From: Ancistrus triradiatus
Lineage: Eukaryota > Chordata > Actinopteri > Siluriformes > Loricariidae
Direction of reading: 5' to 3'
DNA: 64,000 nucleotides
NCBI GenBank assembly: GCA_025084515.1
Contig: JAJAGP010000174.1
Span: forward strand, 454,475-518,474
Of this stretch, positions 32,821-42,140 are shown one piece after another. The notes below the pieces were generated by a model. The model was not told the DNA's origin. It saw only the letters and a list, made by a program, of their open reading frames with translations, and did not search any database. The position numbers were made by a program, and so were the translations under genes. The stretch's first letter is position 1, and each line of letters opens with the position of its first letter.

Positions 32821-35800
32821 ACGAGGCTGCGAGGCTTGACAGCAGAGAAGAGGGGGGGAGAAGGAGAGGCTGCAGGATGAGGAAAGAGAGGAGGAGAGAC
32901 GAGGTTATGCTGGCAGAGCGGAGTCGAGGACCGGAGGCCGGCGAGCAGGGTAGTGGACGAGCTGCTGGAGAGCGGGTTTGGACGAGCTGCTTGGAGGGCG
33001 GGGTCATGGACGACGTGAGGCTGACGAGGGGGGTCGTGGACGACGTGAGGCTGACGAGCGGGTCCGTGGACGACGTGAGGCTGACGAGCGGGGTCGTGGA
33101 CGACGGAAGGCTGACGGAGCGGGGGAGTGGACGACGTGAGGATGACGAGCTGGGTCGTGGACGACGTGAGGCTGACGAGCGGGGTCCGTGGACGACGTGG
33201 AGGCTGACGAGCGGGGTCGTGGGACGACGTGAGGCTGACGAGCGGGGTCGTGGACGGACGTGAGGCTGACGAGCGGGGTCGTGGACGACGTTGAGGCTGA
33301 CGAGCGGGGTCGTGGACGACGTGAGGCTGACGAGCGGGGTCGTGGACGACGTGAGGCTTGACGAGCGGGGTCGTGGACGACGTGAGGCTGACGAGCAGGG
33401 GTCGTGGACGACGTGAGGGCCGTGACGAGCGGAGTCGTGGACGACGTGATGCTTGAGAGCAGAGTCGTGGACGACGTGATGCTTGAGAAGCAGAGTCGTG
33501 GACGACGGGATGCTTGAGAGCAGAGTCGTGGACGACGGGATGCTTGAGAGCAGAGTCGTGGACGACGTGATGCTTGAGAGCAGAGTCGTGGACGACGTGA
33601 TGCTTGAGAGCAGAGTCGTGGACGACGTGATGCTTGAGAGCAGAGTCGTGGACGACGGATGCTTGAGAGCAGAGTCGTGGACGACGGGGATGCTTGAGAG
33701 CAGAGTCGTGGACGACGGGATGCTGAGAGCAGAGTCGTGGACGACGGGATGCTTGAGAGCAGAGTCGTGGACGACGGGAGCTTGAGAGCAGAGTCGTGGA
33801 CGACAGGGATGCTTGAGAGCAGAGTCGTGGACGCCGTGATGCTTGAGAGCAGAGTCGTGGACGACGTGATGCTTGAGAGCAGAGTCGTGGACGACCGTGA
33901 TGCTTGAGAGCAGAGTCGTGGACGACGTGTTGCTTGAGAGCAGAGTCGTGGACGACGTGATGCTTGAGAGCAGAGTCGTGGACGACGTGATGCTTGAGAG
34001 CAGAGTCGATGACGGGATGCTTGAGAGCAGAGTCGTGGACGACGGGATGCTTTGAGAGCAGAGTCGTGGACGACGGGATGCTTGAGAGCTGAGTCGACGA
34101 CGTGATGCTTGAGAGCTGAGTCGACGACGGATGCTTGAGAGCAGAGTCGTGGACGACGGGATGCTTGAGAGCAGAGTCGTGGACGACGGGATGCTTGAGA
34201 GCAGAGTCGTGGGACGACGGGATGCTTGAGAGCAGAGTCGTGGTACGACGGGATGCTTGAGAGCAGAGTCGTGGACGACGGGATGCTTGAGAGCAGAGTC
34301 CGTGGACGACGTGATGCTTGAGAGCAGAGTCGTGGACGACGTGATGCTTGAGAGGCAGAGTCGGGGATGACGGGATGCTTGAGAGCAGAGTCGTGGACGA
34401 CGGGATGCTTTGAGAGCAGAGTCGTGGGAACGACGGATGCTTGAGAGCAGAGTCCGTGGGACGACGGGATGCTGAGAGCAGAGTCGTGGACGACGGGATG
34501 CTTTGAGAGCAGAGTCGTGGACGACGTGATGCTTGAGAGCTGAGTCGAGACGTGGATGCTTGAGAGCTGAGTCGACGACGTGATGCTTGAGAGCTGAGTC
34601 GACGACGTGATGCGTGAGAGCAGAGTCGTGGACGACGTGATGCTTGAGAGCAGAGTCGTGGACGACGTGATGCTTGAGAGCAGAGTCGTGGACGACGTGA
34701 TGCTTGAGAGCAGAGTCGTGGACGACGTGATGCTTGAGAGCAGAGTCGTGGACGACGTGATGCTTGAGAGCAGAGTCCGTGGACAGACGTGATGCTTGAG
34801 AGCAGAGTCGTGGACGACGTGATGCTTGAGAGCAGAGTCGTGGACGACGTGATGCTTGAGAGCTGAGTCGTGGACGACGTGATGCTTGAGAGCAGAGTCG
34901 ATGACGTGATGCTTGAGAGCAGAGGTCGTGGACGACGGGATGCTTGAGAGCAGAGTCGTGGACGACGGATGCTTGAGAGCTGAGTCGACGACGTGATGCT
35001 TGAGAGCTGAGTCGACCGACGGGATGCTTTGAGAGCAGAGTCGTGGACGACGGGATGCTTGAGAGCAGAGTCGTGGACGACGGGATGCTTGAGAGGCAGA
35101 GTCGTGGACGACGGGATGCTTGAGAGCAGAGTCGTGGACGACGGGATGCTTGAGAGCAGAGCGTGGACGACGGGATGCTTGAGAAGCAGAGTCGTGGACG
35201 ACGGGGATGCTTGAGAGCAGGAGTCGTGGACGACGGGATGCTTGAGAGCAGAGTCGTGGACGACGGGATGCTTGAGAAGCAGAGTTCGTGACGACGTGAT
35301 GCTTGAGAGCAGAGTCGTGGACGACGTGATGCTTGAGAGGCAGAGTCCGTGGACGACGTGATGCTTGAGAGCAGAGTCGTGGACGAGTGATGCTTGAGAG
35401 CAGAGTCGTGGACGACGGGATGCTTGAGAGCAGAGTCGTGGACGACGGGATGCTTGAGAGCAGAGTCGTGGACGACGGGATGCTTGAAAGCAGAGTCGTG
35501 GACGACGGGGATGCTTGAGAGCTGAGTCGACGACGTGATGCTTGAGAGCTGAGTCGACGACGTGATGCCTTGAGAGCTGAGTCGAAACGACGTGATGCTT
35601 GAGAGCTGAGTCGACGACGTGATGCTTGAGAGCTGAGTCGACGACGTGATGCTTGAGAGCTGAGTCGACGATGTGATGCTGGATCTCCCTGGAGGAGACA
35701 GTCTCCGAAACGGGTTCCTCGGAGGAGACGTTCTCTGGAGAGGACGCGGCCTCAGGGAAGGCCTCTGTCGAGGATGGGACAGCCACTGGGACTGCAGACG

Positions 35801-36332
35801 CCCTGGAGGCAGCCACTGGTACTGCAGACATCCTGGGGGCAGCCCCTGGAACTGCAGACGTCCTGGGGGCAGCCACTGGAACTGCAGACATCCTGGGGGC
35901 AGCCACTGGAACTGCAGACGTCCTGGGGGCAGCCACTGGAACTGCAGACGCCTTGGATGCAGTCACTGGCACTACTGACGACCTGGACACAGTCACTGGT
36001 ACAAACGTCCGAGACGCGGGAGGGGGCACGAGCGGGAGTGACGCGGCTGTCCGTTTTGCCAAAGCCCGTGGTGCAGGAGTGGGCACGACCGGGGGTGACG
36101 TGACTGTCTGTGTCGGAAAGGCCCGTGGTGCAGGTGTAGGCATGACACGACTATCTCGAACTAGAGGTTCTGCAGCGAGCCTAGAGCGAGTACGGACACT
36201 GTTCTCTAGAACTGGAGGTTCTGATCTAGAACTAGATTGAACGAAATTTTCAACCAAAGGTCGACATTGGGCTGGATCGCCGTTGAAACGGCTCAGGAGA
36301 AACGAAAAATCAGGGGTACCTGCCGTCTCCAT
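32748..36332 (-). CDS. Gag-like long repetitive protein of LTR element (1,194 codons)
   Basis: It starts at an ATG 17 nt inside the 5' LTR in good context (AAAATGG). Residues 1-75 are unique (METAGTPDFSFLLSRFNGDP, then AQCRPLVENF), resembling the capsid-like start of gypsy gag. Residues ~110-185 are a degenerate decapeptide array (SAVPVAAPRT type). A short acidic linker follows (SSPENVSSEEPVSETVSS). Residues ~215-965 are a huge array of ten-residue units, appearing in three guises (HDSALKHHVV, RPRLCSQASR, SSTTLLSSIT) because single-base indels shift between three open frames. A second array (ARQPHVVHDP type) and a pro-rich tail follow. No zinc knuckle, protease or RT is present. The real protein is uncertain because indels change frame. 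Expression is possible from the LTR. Confidence 0.5.
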   Translation of the reverse strand: METAGTPDFSFLLSRFNGDPAQCRPLVENFVQSSSRSEPPVLENSVRTRSRLAAEPLVRDSRVMPTPAPRAFPTQTVTSPPVVPTPAPRALAKRTAASLPLVPPPASRTFVPVTVSRSSVVPVTASKASAVPVAAPRTSAVPVAAPRMSAVPVAAPRTSAVPGAAPRMSAVPVAASRASAVPVAVPSSTEAFPEAASSPENVSSEEPVSETVSSREIQHHIVDSALKHHVVDSALKHHVVDSALKHHVVSTQLSRHHVVDSALKHHVVDSALKHPRRPRLCFQASRRPRLCSQASRRPRLCSQASRRPRLCSQASLVHDSALKHHVVHGLCLSSITSSTTLLSSITSSRTLLLKHPVVHDSALKHPVVHDSCSQASPSSTTLLLKHPVVHALLSSIPSSTTLLSSIPSSTTLPLKHPVVHDSALKHPVVHDSALKASRRSTQLSSITSSTQLSSIRRPRLCSQASRRPRPLLSSITSSTLLSSITSSTTQLSSITSSTTLLSSITSSTTLLSSITSVHGLCSQASRRPRLCSQASRRPRLCSQASRRPRLCSQASRRPRLCSQASRRPRLCSHASRRRLSSQASRRRLSSQASTSRLSSQASRRPRLCSQSIPSSTTLLSASRRPTDSALKHPSFPRLCSQSIPSSTTLLSSIPSSPTLPLKHHVVHDSALKHHVVHGLCSQASRRPRLCSQASRRTTTLLSSIPSSHDSALKHPVVHDSALKHPVVHDSALKHPSSTQLSSITSSTQLSSIPSSTTLLSKHPVVHDSALKHPVIDSALKHHVVHDSALKHHVVHDSALKQHVVHDSALKHHGRPRLCSQASRRPRLCSQASRRPRLCSQASLSSTTLLSSSRRPRLCSQASRRPRLCSQHPVVHDSALKHPRRPRLCSQASVVHDSALKHHVVHDSALKHHVVHDSALKHHVVHDSALKHPVVHDSALKHPVVHDSASQASRRPRLCSQASRRPRLRSSRPSRRPRPLLVSLTSSTTPLVKPHVVHDPARQPHVVHDPARQPQRRPRPRSSASRPSTTPLVSLTSSHDPARQPPRRPRTPLVSLTSSTTQLVILTSSTPPLRQPSVVHDPARQPHVVHGPARQPHVVHDPPRQPHVVHDPALQAARPNPLSSSSSTTLLAGLRSSTPLCQHNLVSPPLFPHPAASPSPPLFSAVKPRSLVGTLLFKHRRLVDPCCQASPPRRP
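33005..33429. repeat. Second 30-bp tandem array
   Basis: About 14 units of GACGTGAGGCTGACGAGCGG followed by GGTCGTGGAC. It shares the GTCGTGGACGACGTGA core with the main array, so the two derive from one ancestor unit. Confidence 0.9.
33430..35680. repeat. Main 30-bp (and 27-bp) tandem array
   Basis: About 75 head-to-tail units of GCTTGAGAGCAGAGTCGTGG followed by ACGACGTGAT (30 bp), with interspersed 27-bp variants (GAGAGCTGAGTCGACGACG plus TGATGCTT). GACGGGA and GACGTGA sub-variants occur in runs. Units are nearly identical, pointing to recent expansion by unequal exchange or slippage. Many units carry a one-base insertion or deletion. Confidence 0.95.
35780..36000. repeat. Fourth array: degenerate 30-bp units near gag start
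   Basis: Units of CCTGGGGGCAGCCACTGGAA plus CTGCAGACGT. On the minus strand they encode SAVPVAAPRT-like decapeptides. It is more diverged than the main array and so older. Confidence 0.9.
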
Positions 36333-36338
36333 TTTTAG

Positions 36339-36348
36339 GCGGATTATT
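36339..36348 (-). other. Primer-binding site, self-complementary to transcript start
   Basis: Minus-strand AATAATCCGC, one nucleotide inside the 5' LTR. It is the exact reverse complement of the ten nucleotides at the inferred 5' end of the transcript (GCGGATTATT, minus 36789-36780). There is no TGG start as in tRNA-primed elements. This fits the self-priming known for Tf1 and vertebrate sushi-type chromoviruses. Confidence 0.65.
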
Positions 36349-36705
36349 CTGTAACGCCGTGAGGCGATGGAGAGGAGGAGACGAACGCAGGTTCACAAAA
36401 GGGGAGATTTATTAACAGAAAACGATCAACAAAGGCAAACACAGCGAACAGAAAAGGCAAGGACCGAAAACGGGTGTAACTTAAACTAGACCTAAGCCGG
36501 ATAACGGGTGCGAAACAAAACCGAAAACAGGTAGGGAACCTAAAGCCGGAAGCGGGTGCACTACAAAACAAAACACGGAAGTACCTAAATGTGCAATACC
36601 TGAGGATATGAGGGGCACGAACGAACACGGAGGAGCACGGACGGAACGCGTAGGGATGCAACAGCCAGGATGACATCAAGGTAAGGCGCGTAGGGGCGTA
36701 GGGAC

Positions 36706-36754
36706 GGGGGACGGGGGACGGGGGACGGGGGACGGGGGACGGGGGACGGGGGAC
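36706..36754. repeat. 7-bp minisatellite in 5' LTR
   Basis: Seven perfect copies of GGGGGAC. The matching region of the 3' LTR has a single GGGGGAC between imperfect neighbours. Confidence 0.95.
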
Positions 36755-36812
36755 GCAACCGACATCGAATACCAACATCAATAATCCGCGGTGACGGTGA
36801 GGTGAGTGCGGC

Positions 36813-36819
36813 TTATATA
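36813..36819 (-). promoter_or_regulatory. TATA box of 5' LTR
   Basis: Minus-strand TATATAA within CACACTATATAAGCCGC. Thirty nucleotides downstream is GCGGATTATT (36789-36780), the inferred transcript start. Confidence 0.7.
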
Positions 36820-36910
36820 GTGTGTGGATGTGATGAGGAAAATGAGGAACAGGTGCGTGTGGTCGTGACGTGGGCAGGTGACGCTGGCGTGGTGGCCAGC
36901 GGGCGTGACA

Positions 36911-38819
36911 GAAGTTGTTTGCAATTTGTGAGTGTTCCAACAAAGCACAGATAATTTACATGGCATGTGCTTCAGTTCTCAATTGATGTACTGACAGGTT
37001 GTATCGGCTATCAGTCGCTTGGATTTCTAGACTTTTTCAGTTCATAGTGGTAACACACTGGCAAATTCAGTTCCGTAAAGTCCACTCGTTTTAGCTCTGT
37101 GGACAGTTGTTTACAATCCACGAAGCTTTTGTGACAAGTCACTCCACCACCAACCCATACTGTTGCTCCCCAGTATGAGGTTCAATTTATAACCACATCA
37201 CCTGAATTTTATGTTGCAAATTCAGGTTTCACACTCAGGTCCACAGGAACTGATGATTCCATCAGTTTATCCTACCACCCGAGACACGGGAGCTGTGGGA
37301 AAGCTCTACCAATGCTGACTAATATCCTGGTGCACTCCATGACAATGCCACATTGAAATTCATTGAAATTCACTGAGCTCACCATGAAACATTTTACTGC
37401 CAGTATTTGTCTATGGAGATTTCATGGCTGTATTATTGAATTGTATGCCCTTCAGCAGTATTTCTGAATGAAATAAAAACTAATTAGAATTCTGTCACAT
37501 TTGACCATGTGGTGATGCAAGGTGGAGAATTAACGTTTATAGAGCTTGCTTCATTTATAACATGAAAAAAAGTTTAGAAAGACTGTCCTTTTCAGAAACA
37601 TGCTGCTATGGAAAAGTATACACTTTCGGACTACTGAAAGATATGTGAATAGTTGTATCAATGTAACTTAGTATTAAGTTGTCCCCCCCCCCTCCACGCT
37701 TGCAACCTACTGGCCAAGTAAATGGGAATATTGTGAATTTTATTGATTGATTATGAAGCAAACATCAAGGCCAACCCTTCTACATGGCTGAAAACAGACG
37801 TAAGGCACAGTGTGCAAATGCTGTTGAGTCATGTCAAATCAAGACCAGGTATCCTTTTGTTTACCTGTACATAATGCAACAAAATGGAGTAAAACTCTAT
37901 ATGGAGTAAAAGAGTTTAAAATATTTACTAAGGACCAAAAGATTGCTGACGTCAAAACTCCGGGGAAAAGCATGAAGTGATCCTAAGTATTCTGCAGGGT
38001 CTTACAGCCACACATACAGAATTATGTGATTATAAGCATTTATATGAGTGCAATATAATATATACTATGTGCTCTATACTACTACCATGACTACAACTTT
38101 GTTTAACATAAATTCACTATGGTTGATATTCTATATAAATTAGTAATAAGTAATTAATGAAAGAATCCATGAATTTTGAAAGTTGGTATGTTGATTAACA
38201 AAAGACTTGAACAATTTGTCTGAATAGTGTGCCTAGTTCATCATCAAAATTCAACAGCACTATGGGGGGTCCACTAGTATAAGAGGCTGTATTATCACTC
38301 TTTCATCCACACTTTTTATTAGTGGTTCAAAAACAAATTGTGACACTGGACAATGCTACACATACTTGCCATATAACTGATTGACAATGTGAACAATTAC
38401 TCCTTCTCTAAAAGAATTATCTGGAGATTTTGGCCATAAAGGGCACATTTGTGCAACAGCTCTTGGCTTGGAACTCTTTAATGAATATAATAAATTAACA
38501 GCCCCTTTTCAGTGAAGAGGTGAGAAAATGAGGTGTCAATTCAGATAAAATGCTCTCATCCAGGCTACTCTTACTTAGTGACTCATTTAAGGTGTCAGAA
38601 GAGGGAGACTAAATTATGACAAATTACTTGGCTTCAACGATGTAGTCCTCTCTGATGTAGTGGGTTTACAGTGACTGTCCCTTTCCACTCCAAGTATAGT
38701 ATATGGTTTACTGACAACAGATCTATTAATCAAAATGTGTGGGTTACCATTACATTAATCTACACTGTCCAGAGCAAGTAAGAAAATATGACTTTAAATT
38801 ATTGTATATGTGCAAAATT
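36911..38819. other. No recognisable gene
   Basis: It begins with the GAAGT target duplication. The phrase AAGGACCAAAAGATTGCTGA near 37930 recurs as AAGGACCAAAAGATCATTGA near 40667, so part of this stretch belongs to an unclassified repeat. The rest shows nothing. Confidence 0.4.
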
Positions 38820-38925
38820 CAGTTTATTTTATGATATAAATATATTCAGTCCCTACAGTAAATACAGATAGGTATGAAGTTCATATCACACAACATTGTT
38901 CAGTAATCTCCAATAAGGAGATTAC
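38820..38925 (+). repeat. ~105-bp direct repeat, copy 1
   Basis: It contains AAATATATTCAGTCCCTACA, GTAAATACAGATA and TTCATATCACACAAC, repeated in the same order at 40710-40808. The two copies flank a Tc1-like element. Confidence 0.75.
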
Positions 38926-38959
38926 CCTATATCCAATAATAATTTTATTTGCTTATGTT

Positions 38960-40462
38960 CAGTATTGCTTGAAAGTTTGTGAACCCTTTAGAATTCTCTA
39001 TATTTCTGCTTAAATATGACCTAAAACATCATCAGATTTTCACACAAGTCCTAAAAGTAGATAAAGAGAACCCTGTTAAACAAATGAGACAAAATATTAT
39101 ACTTGGTCATTTATTTATTGAGGAAAAATGATCCAATATTACATATTAGTCAGTGGCAAGAGTATGTGAACCTCTTGGAAATTAATTTGATTAATTGATA
39201 ATTAGAATTTAATTTGAAGGTGAAATTAGAGTCAGGTGTTTTCAATCAATGGGATGACAATCAGGTGTGAGTGGGCACCCTGTTTTATTTAAAGAACAGG
39301 GATCTATCAAACTCTGCTCTTCACAACATGTTTGGGGAAGTGTATCATGGCACAAACAAAGGAGATTTCTGACCTCAGAAAAAGATTTGTAGATGCTCCT
39401 CAAGCTGGAAAAGGTTACAAATCCATCTCTACAGAATTTGGACTCCACAGTCAGACAGATTATGTACAAATGGAGGAAATTCAAGACCTTTGTTACCCTC
39501 CCCAGGAGTGGTTGACCAACACAGACCACTCCAAGAACAGGGTGTGTAATAGTTGGCGAGGTCACAAAAGGACCCCAGGGTAATTTCTAAGCAACTGAAG
39601 GCCTCTCTCACATTGGCTAATGTTAATGTTCATGAGTCCACCATCAGAAGAACACTGAAGAACAATGGTGTGCATGGCAGGGTTGCAAGGAGAAAGACAC
39701 TGCTCTCCAAAAGAAGAACATTGCTCGTCTGCAGTTTGCTAAAGATCATGTGGACAAGCCAGAAGGCTATTGGAAGAATGTTTTGTGGATGGATGAGATT
39801 AAAAATAGAACTTTTTGGTTTAAAAGAAAAGCGTTATGTTTGGAGACAGGAAAACCCTGCATTCCTGCATAAGAACCTTATCCCATCTGTGAAACATGGT
39901 GGTGGTAGTATCATGGTTTGGGCCTGTTTTGCTGCATCTGAGTCCGGATGGCCCAGATACAGCAAAAAATTTTGAATTATATCAGAGAATTCTAAAAGAA
40001 CATGTCAGGACATCTGTCCATAAACTGAATCTCAAGAGAAGGTGGGTCATGCAGCAAGACAACAACCCTAAGCACACAGGTCGTTCTACCAAAGAATGGT
40101 TAAAGAAGAATAAAGTTCATGTTTTGGAATGGCCAAGTCAAAGTCCTGACCTTAATCAATTCGAAATGTTGTGGAAGGACCTGAAGCGAGCAGCTAATGT
40201 GAGGAAACCCACCAACATCCCAGAGCTGAAGCTGTTCTGTACAGAGGAATGGGCTAAAATTCCTCCAAGCCGGTGTGCAGGACTGATCAACAGTTACAGG
40301 AAACATTTAGTTGCAGTTATTGCTGCACAGGCGGGGTCACACCAGATACTGAAAGCAAAGGTTCACATACTTTTGCCACTCACTAATATGTAATATTGGA
40401 TCATTTTCCTCAATAATTAAATAACCAAGTGTAATATTTTTATTGTATTTGTTTAACTGGGT
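38960..40462 (+). mobile_element. Tc1-like element, CAGTGGTGCTTGAAAG family (copy 4)
   Basis: The left end CAGTATTGCTTGAAAGTTTG (TA lost) is followed by the full leader. The transposase is the most complete of the six copies. The right side stops at TTTGTTTAACTGGGT (40462), so the right inverted repeat is missing. Confidence 0.85.
39347..40352 (+). pseudogene. Tc1-like transposase, near full length but frameshifted
   Basis: It starts at ATG 39347 (MAQTKEISDLRKRFVDAPQA) and contains the helix-turn-helix, VNVHESTIRRTLKNNGVHGR, a first Asp region (VLWMDE then a one-base slip, IELFGLKEKRYVWRQE), VKHGGGSIMVWACFAASES, a second Asp (MQQDNNPKHTGRSTKEW) and SPDLNQFEMLWKDLKRA. The Pro-Ile before the third acidic residue is replaced by Gln-Phe. 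It ends at TGA 40350-40352. At least four frameshifts make it inactive. Confidence 0.85.
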
Positions 40463-40709
40463 AATCCAACCTCTAGGTTATAAAGGCATGAACCAGTTTC
40501 TCAGCATAATTAAAAGACAGGATATTTTTAAATTGAGCAATATTACGTAACTGAAAGAAAGAAAGTCAAGTGATGTTGCTAATGTGTGCATCAAAAGAGA
40601 GATTTGAATCAAATGTGACATGCAGTGACATGAAGTAAAAGAGATAAGAAATATTCACCAAACAAGGACCAAAAGATCATTGACTTAAAAACTCTAGGGA
40701 AGAGTTTTC

Positions 40710-40808
40710 AGTTAATTTCATGACACAAATATATTCAGTCCCTACAGTAAATACAGATATGTATACAGTTCATATCACACAATATTGGGCAGTAATCTTC
40801 AATAAGGA
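40710..40808 (+). repeat. ~105-bp direct repeat, copy 2
   Basis: Copy of 38820-38925 (AAATATATTCAGTCCCTACA near 40726). It lies beyond a 250-bp segment (40463-40709) of unclassified repeat-like sequence (AACCAGTTTCTCAGCATAAT). Confidence 0.75.
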
Positions 40809-40862
40809 AATATTTTTATTTATTTATTTATTTATTTGTTTGTTTGTTTGTTTGTTTGTTGT
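40809..40862. repeat. ATTT/GTTT microsatellite
   Basis: TTTA repeats turning into TTTG repeats. Confidence 0.95.
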
Positions 40863-42140
40863 TTATGCTATGATATGTCCTTTGTTCAAGACCACCAGGT
40901 GACCATATTAATGAATATATTAATGAAGGCTCTTAGAGACTTCTGTACACTTGTGGTGCAATTACATCACCCTTTAAATTTGAACTTCAATGTGACCCTT
41001 CTGGATGGCTTTAAAAGACCCATTCACAGACCATCCTTCTTTCTGTTACTCACTAATGTATCTGAGTGAGCTATTATATAGTGATTACAACATTATAATT
41101 CCTATAGCTGTGGCGTCTGAACTAAAAGATGTGATGTGGATACAGCTGGTGAGAAAACCAGTGTTTTTGTTATTTTTTTTTAACTATCAAATGACTAATG
41201 AGACTCTGATTTATGTGCCAATCTAAAACAAATGGTCACCAAAAAAGAAATATTGTAATAATACAAGCCAATAGAAACTGGCATGTTAGAAAACACTGCT
41301 AGTTTTATTGTACGTCTGTGGAAACAATTTCTGGCAGTATACAAAACTACTCTTGTTTTATGTCATCCAACAGAGTGTGATGCCACAGGAGATGATTAAA
41401 TTGGTCTCTCAAGTTCTAGAGGTGGACAGATGCACATCTTTAATCTCCTAGAATGTTCCATCTCCCCAGCCTATGCAACAAAACAGCAGACTTGCTTTCT
41501 TTCAGCAGCCCTCTACCAGGGTAGTCCAGGTAACCTGGAACTCCTAGGGCATGAGAGGCAGTCGATCTATAAGCAACCAGTCAATTCACTATCCAATTGT
41601 TCTTCACAAAGAGAAAAGAGACATTCTAATTGAGCCTATATGTGGTATTGATTCTCTGGGATGTTGGAGCACAATTGGCTGAATCATCTGACATGAGATA
41701 TTACATCTCATTTTGACACTTGAAATATGCATATGTTTAAGAACTGTTGCTAATATGCTGTCTTAATTGAATGCCACATTGGTCCCCGCATCCTGGAATT
41801 GTGGTTTTGACATCTGAAAGCCACTCCTACACCTAGGCTGTATGCAAAAAATTATGGCTGGTCTCAGCATACTTGTCAAAGCATGTAAACAGACAAATCA
41901 ATCAATCTGTGTGTGCAGGTGAGACTATGGCAAGAGCAAGTGTCAATTGGAGCTGTTGTTATATGAAAATCGTGTTATTCAGCAGACATTGTGGCCATGG
42001 ACAGTTTAATGTATGGGTGTACCTGGGCTCCAGCCCAGGGAACCCATATAATTGGGGGTGCCAGATTTGTTTTTCAAGACTATTGTTAATGTGAATGACA
42101 GAACGTCAAACTCACAAATCACTGATTTGTTAAAATAGTG
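40863..42140. other. No recognisable gene
   Basis: Short chance open frames only. No transposon ends were seen. Confidence 0.4.

Larger units (their letters stand above)
31391..36910 (-). mobile_element. Young non-autonomous LTR retrotransposon with giant codon-repeat array
   Basis: A 5.5-kb element read on the minus strand. The LTRs at 36350-36910 (5') and 31391-31921 (3') read TGTCACGCCC...GTTACA on that strand. The target duplication is perfect: GAAGT at 31386-31390 and 36911-36915. A purine tract (minus TTCGGGGGGGGCTC, plus 31922-31935) precedes the 3' LTR. About nine substitutions separate the LTRs outside one minisatellite, so the insertion is recent. The interior holds one long repetitive frame and no RT or integrase. 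The first residues of that frame contain a gag-like segment (FNGDPAQCRPLVENF), which points to a Ty3/gypsy relative. Confidence 0.9.
36350..36910 (-). repeat. 5' LTR (minus orientation)
   Basis: 561 bp. On the minus strand the order is: short U3 of about 120 bp, TATA box (36819-36813), predicted start (36789), long R/U5, and AATAAA (36413-36408). It carries a 7 x 7-bp minisatellite (GGGGGAC, plus 36706-36754) that is not expanded in the other LTR. Confidence 0.9.

Noticed and set aside
31813..35214. Plus-strand open frames across the arrays (such as VMLESRVVDD repeats)
   Set aside because: They are shadows of the repeat unit. The LTR signals, purine tract, TATA box and gag-like start are all on the minus strand.
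33430..35680. CRISPR-like array of 30-bp repeats
   Set aside because: Units are directly contiguous with no unique spacers, lie between retrotransposon LTRs and are codon-sized. It is a tandem minisatellite within a reading frame.
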